A DNA stretch of 64,000 nt from assembly GCF_900113905.1 (NCBI RefSeq), contig NZ_FORC01000004.1, forward strand, positions 434,001-498,000, given 5' to 3'. This document shows, in pieces, positions 58,730 to 64,000 of the stretch (the stretch's first letter is position 1; each line of letters begins with the position of its first letter). The translations under genes were made by a program, and so were the position numbers. This stretch comes from Phytopseudomonas argentinensis. GTDB taxonomy: Bacteria > Pseudomonadota > Gammaproteobacteria > Pseudomonadales > Pseudomonadaceae. The notes beneath the pieces were generated by a model that was not told where the DNA came from, made no database searches, and saw only the letters and a program-made list of their open reading frames with translations.

Positions 58730-60475
58730 TCAATGACTGTCTTTGGGAATACCGGCGCCTCGGCAACCCTTGAGGAAGTCGAAATCCGCGCCGCTGTCAG
58801 CACCCTCCACGTGGTCATGGAACAGCTTGATATAGCCACTGGTCGGCGCCTCGACGGTCGGCTTCCATTCGGCCAGGCGCTGGCGCAGCTCTTCATCGGG
58901 GATGTCCAGGTGAATGCGCCGGGCCTCCACGTCGAGTTCGATCATGTCGCCATTGCGCACCACCGCCAGCGGGCCACCGGCCGCCGCTTCCGGCGTGGTG
59001 TGCAGCACCACGGTGCCGTAGGCGGTACCGGACATCCGCGCATCGGAGATGCGCACCATATCGGTGATGCCCTTGCGCAACACCTTTGGCGGCAGGCCCA
59101 TGTTGCCCACTTCGGCCATGCCCGGATAGCCGCGCGGACCACAGTTCTTCAGCACCATCACGCAGTTCTCGTCGATATCCAGGCTTTCGTCGTTGATCTT
59201 CGCCTTGTAGTCGTCGATATCCTCGAACACCACGGCGCGGCCACGGTGCTGCATCAGGTGTGGCGAAGCCGCAGAGGGCTTGAGCACCGCACCCCGCGGC
59301 GCCAGGTTGCCGCGCAGCACGGCGATGCCGCCCTTGGCGGTAAGTGCCTTGTCCACCGGGCGAATGACGTCTTCATTCCAGTTGCGAACGTCCTTGACCT
59401 CCTCCCAGATGGTTTCCCCGGAGACGGTCAGCGCGCCTTTATGCAGCTTGCCGCCCTCGCCGAGCATGCGAATCACCACCGGCAGGCCGCCGGCGTAGAA
59501 GAACTCTTCCATCAGGTATTTGCCCGAGGGCATCAGGTTGACGATGGTCGGGATGTCCTGACCGAGACGGTCCCAGTCATCCAGGGTCAGGTCGACGCCG
59601 ACGCGCCCAGCGATGGCCAGCAGGTGGATCACCGCGTTGGTCGAGCCGCCGATGCTGCCGTTGACGCGGATGGCGTTCTCGAACGCCTGGCGGGTCATGA
59701 TGTCTGACGGCTTCAGGTCGTCCTTGACCATCTGCACGATGCGCCGCCCGGTCAGATGGGCGACCACCCGGCGACGGCTGTCCACCGCCGGAATCGCCGC
59801 ATTGCCGGACAGCGCCATGCCCAAGGCCTCGGCCATGCTGGCCATGGTGCTGGCGGTGCCCATGGTGTTGCACGAGCCCGGCGAACGGGACATCGACTGC
59901 TCGGCCTCGAGAAAGTCCTCGCGGCTCATCTTGCCGGCCTTGATGTCCTCGGACATCTGCCAAAGCGCGGTTCCCGAACCGACCCGCTCGCCACGGAACC
60001 AGCCGTTGAGCATCGGCCCGCCGGACACCACGATGGCCGGAATGTCGACGCTGGCCGCGCCCATCAGCAACGCCGGGGTGGTCTTGTCGCAGCCGGCCAG
60101 CAGCACCACGCCGTCCAGAGGGTTGGCGCGCAGCGCTTCTTCGACGTCCATCGCCGCCATGTTGCGGTACATCATCGCGGTCGGGCGCAGCGAGCTTTCC
60201 CCGGCCGAGAACACCGGGAACTCCAGCGGCAAGCCGCCGGCTTCGTAAATGCCGTGCTTGACGCGCTCGGCCAGGTCACGCAGGTGGGCGTTGCAGGGCG
60301 TCAGCTGCGACCAGGTGTTGCAGATGCCGATCACCGGGCGGCCGTCGAACAGGTCGGCCGGCAGGCCCTGGTTCTTCATCCAGCTGCGATGGTAGATGTG
60401 GTCCCGCGAGTTGCCGCCGAACCATTCGGTGGAACGCAGCTTGCGCGGCCAGACTGCCGGTTTGAAGGTGCTCAT
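58730..60475 (-). CDS. IlvD/Edd-family sugar-acid dehydratase (L-arabinonate/galactonate type)
   Basis: 581 residues from the ATG at 60475. Cluster cysteines in VIGICNTWSQLTPCN, LLAGCDKTTPA and PGSCNTMGTAS. The GICNTWSQLTPCN form is typical of the pentonate/hexonate branch rather than IlvD itself. It dehydrates an aldonate to a 2-keto-3-deoxy acid. It overlaps the SDR gene by 4 bp. Whether arabinonate or galactonate is preferred cannot be read from sequence; the neighbouring DgoK favours a hexonate. Confidence 0.9.
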   Translation of the reverse strand: MSTFKPAVWPRKLRSTEWFGGNSRDHIYHRSWMKNQGLPADLFDGRPVIGICNTWSQLTPCNAHLRDLAERVKHGIYEAGGLPLEFPVFSAGESSLRPTAMMYRNMAAMDVEEALRANPLDGVVLLAGCDKTTPALLMGAASVDIPAIVVSGGPMLNGWFRGERVGSGTALWQMSEDIKAGKMSREDFLEAEQSMSRSPGSCNTMGTASTMASMAEALGMALSGNAAIPAVDSRRRVVAHLTGRRIVQMVKDDLKPSDIMTRQAFENAIRVNGSIGGSTNAVIHLLAIAGRVGVDLTLDDWDRLGQDIPTIVNLMPSGKYLMEEFFYAGGLPVVIRMLGEGGKLHKGALTVSGETIWEEVKDVRNWNEDVIRPVDKALTAKGGIAVLRGNLAPRGAVLKPSAASPHLMQHRGRAVVFEDIDDYKAKINDESLDIDENCVMVLKNCGPRGYPGMAEVGNMGLPPKVLRKGITDMVRISDARMSGTAYGTVVLHTTPEAAAGGPLAVVRNGDMIELDVEARRIHLDIPDEELRQRLAEWKPTVEAPTSGYIKLFHDHVEGADSGADFDFLKGCRGAGIPKDSH

Positions 60476-61254
60476 ACCCAACCCCCATCAACGATGAAAT
60501 TCTGCGCGGTGCACATCGCCGCCGCGTCGGATGCCAGGAACAGCGCCATGTCGGCGATATGCTCGGGCAGCAACTGGCCGGGCATGCACTGGTTCTGACG
60601 AATCTGTTCCTTGGCCGTTTCGTCGACCCACATGGCCAGCTGCTTGTCGGTCATCACCCAGCCAGGCACCAGGGTATTGACGCGAATACGGTCCTTGCCC
60701 AGATCCCGCGCCAGGCCACGGGTCAGCCCGTGGGTGGCAGCCTTGCTCGCCGCGTACACCGGGTAGCCGGCCGAGGCCATCATCCAGCCCACCGAGCCGA
60801 AGTTGATGATCGCGCCGCCGCCGGCCTGGCGCATCATCGGCACCACCGCCTGGGTGGCGAAGGTGGCGTGGCGCAGGTTGACCGCGATCAGCTCGTCGAA
60901 ACGCTCCACGCTGATCGAATCCAGGGCGTGGCGCACATCGTTGGCGGCGTTGTTGAGCAGCGCGGTGATCGGCCCGAACTGTTCGGCGACCTTGTGGATC
61001 GCCGCCTGGTAGGCCTTGATATCGGTGATGTCGCAGCGCAGGAACAGCACCTGGTGCCCCGCCTCGTTCAGCTCGCTGGCCAGGGCCTTGCCGTGCTTGT
61101 CGTCGATGTCGACGAAGGCGGTACGCGCGCCCTGCTTGGCAAACGCCGTGACCAGGGCGCGGCCGATGCCGGTGGCGCCACCGGAAATCAGCACGGTGCG
61201 CCCGGCCAGGTCGGCGTACACCGCCTTGCCTGATGTTTGATTGTGGCTATTCAT
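60472..61254 (-). CDS. SDR-family sugar 1-dehydrogenase
   Basis: 260 residues. NAD(P)-binding SGGATGIGRALV, NNAAND, catalytic Ser in FGSVGW, and YAASK (Tyr-x3-Lys) are all present; it ends DGGWV. Placement ahead of the dehydratase and lactonase suggests oxidation of D-galactose or L-arabinose to the lactone. Start MNSHNQTSGK at 61254. Confidence 0.87.
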   Translation of the reverse strand: MNSHNQTSGKAVYADLAGRTVLISGGATGIGRALVTAFAKQGARTAFVDIDDKHGKALASELNEAGHQVLFLRCDITDIKAYQAAIHKVAEQFGPITALLNNAANDVRHALDSISVERFDELIAVNLRHATFATQAVVPMMRQAGGGAIINFGSVGWMMASAGYPVYAASKAATHGLTRGLARDLGKDRIRVNTLVPGWVMTDKQLAMWVDETAKEQIRQNQCMPGQLLPEHIADMALFLASDAAAMCTAQNFIVDGGWV

Positions 61255-61345
61255 GGCCTGTTACCTCGTGTTCATCCCGCGGCGCCCGGCTGTGCCCGGC
61301 GCCCGCGGTACTGCGGAAAAGATGGTGGCGACGACCGAGCGTCTC

Positions 61346-62551
61346 TTAACGGGACTTGCTCTTGTTCACCACATCGAAAATCACCGCGGCCAGCAGCACC
61401 AGGCCCTTGATCACCTGCTGCCATTCGATGCCGATGCCGAGGATCGACATGCCGTTGTTCATCACGCCCATGATCAGCGCACCGATCACCGCGCCGATGA
61501 TCTTGCCGACGCCGCCGGACATCGACGCGCCGCCAATGAACACCGCGGCGATCACGTCCAGCTCGAAGGACACGCCGGCCTTTGGCGTGGCAGTGTTGAG
61601 GCGCGCGGCGAAGATCAGCCCGGCCAGGGCCGCGAGCATGCCCATGTTGACGAAGGCGAAGAAGGTCAGCCGTTCGGTGTTGATGCCCGACAGCTTGGCC
61701 GCCTTGACGTTGCCGCCGATGGCGTAGATGCGCCGGCCCAGCGTGGTGCGGTTGGTCAGGAAGGTGTAGGCGCTGATCAGCATGGCCATGATGATCAGCA
61801 CGTTCGGCAGGCCGCGGTAGGTGGCCAGCAGGTACGCGATGTAGACGATGGCACCGGCGATCAGCAGGTTCTTGGCGACGAAGAACGGCGCAGGCTCATC
61901 GACGATGCCATAGCGCTTGGCGCGGCGACGGGCACGCACCGCCAGGTAGATGATCAGCCCGGCAGCGAACAGGCCCAGCACGATGGCCGTCACATTGGGT
62001 TTGCCGACCCCGAAGATGTCCGGGATGAAGCCGTTGCTCATCAGCTGGAAACTGCTCGAGAACGGGCCGATCGACTGGCCATCGAGCACGGCCAGGGTCA
62101 GGCCACGAAACACCAGCATGCCGGCCAGGGTGACGATGAACGAGGGGATCTGCCAGTAGGCGATCCAGTAGCCCTGGGCCGCGCCGATCAGGCAGCCCAT
62201 CAGCAGGCAGACGGGAACCACCAGCGAAGTCGACCAGCCCCACTGCACCATCATCACCGCCGCCGCCGCGCCGACGAAACCGACCACCGACCCCACCGAC
62301 AGGTCGATGTGCCCGGAGACGATGACCAGCAGCATGCCCAGGGCCATGATGATGATGTAGCTGTTCTGCAGCAGCAGGTTGGTGAGGTTGACCGGGCGCA
62401 TCAGCGTGCCGTCGGTGAGCACCTCGAACAGCGCCATGATGACCACCAGGGTCAGCAGCATGCCGTAGTCGCGAACGTGACTCTTCATGTGGCCCAGCAG
62501 CGAGGGTCGCGCCACCTGCTGGGTTTGAGCCGGTTGGGTGTTGTTATCCAT
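61346..62551 (-). CDS. gguB: Monosaccharide ABC transporter permease (GguB/XylH type)
   Basis: 401 residues, about ten membrane segments (LLTLVVIMALFEVLTDGTLM; AGLIFAARLNTATPKAGVSF). The ending GIEWQQVIKGLVLLAAVIFD is the BPD_transp_2 class. The length and the ATPase neighbour match the multiple-monosaccharide GguAB/MmsAB group. It imports galactose, arabinose or xylose class sugars with a periplasmic binding protein, which would be encoded just beyond the window edge. Confidence 0.9.
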   Translation of the reverse strand: MDNNTQPAQTQQVARPSLLGHMKSHVRDYGMLLTLVVIMALFEVLTDGTLMRPVNLTNLLLQNSYIIIMALGMLLVIVSGHIDLSVGSVVGFVGAAAAVMMVQWGWSTSLVVPVCLLMGCLIGAAQGYWIAYWQIPSFIVTLAGMLVFRGLTLAVLDGQSIGPFSSSFQLMSNGFIPDIFGVGKPNVTAIVLGLFAAGLIIYLAVRARRRAKRYGIVDEPAPFFVAKNLLIAGAIVYIAYLLATYRGLPNVLIIMAMLISAYTFLTNRTTLGRRIYAIGGNVKAAKLSGINTERLTFFAFVNMGMLAALAGLIFAARLNTATPKAGVSFELDVIAAVFIGGASMSGGVGKIIGAVIGALIMGVMNNGMSILGIGIEWQQVIKGLVLLAAVIFDVVNKSKSR

Positions 62552-62563
62552 TGGGTTGTCCTC

Positions 62564-64000
62564 TCACGCCTTGACGATCATCGACATGATCTTTTCCTGG
62601 CTCGCTTCTTCGCGTGCCAGTTCGCCCAGGAAGGCGCCTTCGTTCATTACGTAAATGCGGTCGCACATGCCCAGCAGCTCGGGCATCTCCGACGAAATGA
62701 TGATCACGCCCTTGCCGTCGGCAGCGAGCTGGTTGATCAGGTTGTAGATCTCGAACTTGGCACCCACGTCGATGCCGCGGGTGGGCTCGTCGAGAATCAG
62801 CACCTCGGGTTTGGCGAACAGCCATTTGCTGAGCACCACCTTCTGCTGATTGCCGCCGGACAGGTTGAGCACCTTCTGGAACACCCCGGGGGTACGGATA
62901 TGCAGCGCCTCGCGGTACTCTTCCGAGATGCGCCGCTCCTCGTGCTCGTCGATCACCCCGTGCTTCGACACGCCCGGCAGGTTGGCCAGGGTGGTGTTGC
63001 ACAGGATGCTTTCGTCGAGCACCAGGCCAAGTTCCTTGCGGTCTTCGGTGACGTAGGCGATGCCGTTGTCGACGGCGCGGCGCACGGTGGATACATCGAT
63101 TTCCTTGCCGCGCAGGTGCACGGAGCCAGAAATGTTGCGCCCGTAGCTCTTGCCGAACACGCTCATTGCCAGCTCGGTGCGCCCTGCCCCCATCAGCCCG
63201 GCGATACCGACCACTTCACCGGCCGCCACGCGCAGGTTGACGTTGCGGATCATCTGCCGGGACGCCGACTCGGGGTGCCAGACGTTCCAGTCGCGGATTT
63301 CCAGCAGGGTTTCGCCGATCTGCGGCGTGCGCTCCGGGTAGCGATTCTCCATGTCGCGGCCGACCATGCCGCGAATGATGGTTTCTTCACTGACCGCTTC
63401 GGTGTGGCAATCCATGCTGCTCACCGAGGCGCCATCGCGCAGCACCGTGATGCTGTCGGCAACGCGGCTGACTTCGTTGAGCTTGTGGGAAATCAGAATC
63501 GAGGAAATGCCCTGGGCGCGGAATTCCAGCAGCAGGTCGAGCAACTTCTGGCTGTCGTTCTCCTGCAGCGCCGCGGTGGGTTCGTCGAGAATCAGCAGCT
63601 TGACGTGCTTGGCCAGCGCCTTGGCGATTTCCACCAGTTGCTGCTTGCCGACGCCGAGCTTCTCGACCGGCGTGGTGGCAATCTCGTCGAGGCCAACCTT
63701 GTTGAGCAGCCCTTCGGTACGCTGGTACACCTCGGGCCAATCGATCACGCCGTTGCTGGCGATCTCGTTGCCGAGAAACAGGTTCTCGGCAATCGACAAC
63801 AGCGGCACCAGTGCCAGCTCCTGATGAATGATGATGATGCCTTCGCGCTCGCTGTCGCGGATGCCGCTGCAGGCCAGCGGTTTGCCTTCGTAAATGATCT
63901 CGCCGTCGTAGCTACCGTGGGGGTAAACACCACTGAGCACCTTCATCAGGGTCGATTTGCCCGCGCCGTTTTCACCGCACAGGGCATGAATTTCGCCGCG
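62564..64000 (-). CDS. gguA: Monosaccharide ABC transporter ATP-binding protein, partial (GguA/XylG type)
   Basis: 479 codons are open to the right window edge; only the first few dozen residues are missing. Two ABC cassettes: Walker A GENGAGKST at the edge, then IIIIHQELALVPLLSIAENL and signature LGVGKQQLVEIAKAL. The second half has a degenerate P-loop (GLMGAGRTE) and signature LSGGNQQKVVLSKWL, normal for sugar ABC ATPases. The permease gene is 12 bp downstream. Confidence 0.92.
   Translation of the reverse strand, partial: RGEIHALCGENGAGKSTLMKVLSGVYPHGSYDGEIIYEGKPLACSGIRDSEREGIIIIHQELALVPLLSIAENLFLGNEIASNGVIDWPEVYQRTEGLLNKVGLDEIATTPVEKLGVGKQQLVEIAKALAKHVKLLILDEPTAALQENDSQKLLDLLLEFRAQGISSILISHKLNEVSRVADSITVLRDGASVSSMDCHTEAVSEETIIRGMVGRDMENRYPERTPQIGETLLEIRDWNVWHPESASRQMIRNVNLRVAAGEVVGIAGLMGAGRTELAMSVFGKSYGRNISGSVHLRGKEIDVSTVRRAVDNGIAYVTEDRKELGLVLDESILCNTTLANLPGVSKHGVIDEHEERRISEEYREALHIRTPGVFQKVLNLSGGNQQKVVLSKWLFAKPEVLILDEPTRGIDVGAKFEIYNLINQLAADGKGVIIISSEMPELLGMCDRIYVMNEGAFLGELAREEASQEKIMSMIVKA

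Overview
The window is high-G+C DNA from a fluorescent-type Pseudomonas. The evidence is the sdhCDAB-sucAB-lpdA-sucCD order divergent from gltA, a DUF1654 gene (a family I know only from pseudomonads), a muxABC-opmB type efflux operon, and REP-like repeats of the pseudomonad 'gtgggagcggc' kind. It splits at about 22.1 kb: positions 1-22.1 kb are the integration/early/immunity/replication part of a lambda-like prophage whose structural genes lie left of position 1. Positions 22.1-64 kb are chromosomal backbone.

Prophage layout. A minus-strand operon runs left from a cro-like gene (5214) through a DnaT-type replication protein, a DnaC-type helicase loader, several small genes (one ending in an FtsK-gamma-like domain), a second tyrosine recombinase, two zinc-finger-like proteins and a VRR-NUC nuclease. 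A plus-strand operon runs right from about 10.6 kb through some twenty genes to an excisionase-like gene and the main integrase at 20.9-22.1 kb. They include a DEDD exonuclease, an orphan methyltransferase, a TGT/DpdA-like enzyme, an Arc-type repressor and a PAPS-reductase-like PP-loop protein. Copies of the palindrome CAAGC-NN-GCTTG sit at both ends of the immunity region (two at 5243-5277, three at 10603-10657), as oR and oL do in lambda. Just downstream of the right cluster are a boxA element and a GNRA-loop hairpin, together resembling a nut site.

Between the two operator clusters lie the cI-like S24 repressor, a markedly AT-rich two-gene unit (a membrane/coiled-coil/GAF-like protein plus a Panacea/DUF4065 protein) in the position lambda uses for rexAB, an SRAP (HMCES/YedK) protein, and a LexA-box-controlled DUF1654-umuD-umuC operon. 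The membrane-GAF/Panacea pair is the best candidate for an undescribed system: a putative lysogen-expressed exclusion or toxin-antitoxin module.

Backbone. From left to right: an ABC-F ATPase (ybiT type) starting 34 bp after the integrase; a REP-like repeat region; htpG; a membrane-anchored unknown; a small lipoprotein; MAPEG and DUF599 membrane proteins; brnQ; the 2-oxoglutarate dehydrogenase, succinyl-CoA synthetase and succinate dehydrogenase genes; gltA; tusDCB-tusE with a glycosyltransferase-fold TrpD2/YbiB-like gene; a glutathionyl-hydroquinone reductase; a MuxABC-OpmB type tandem-RND efflux operon; and a sugar operon (ABC ATPase and permease, SDR dehydrogenase, IlvD/Edd dehydratase, DgoK-type kinase, SMP-30 lactonase). 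The last set makes a transporter plus most of a De Ley-Doudoroff type route for galactose and/or L-arabinose; the aldolase is not in the window.
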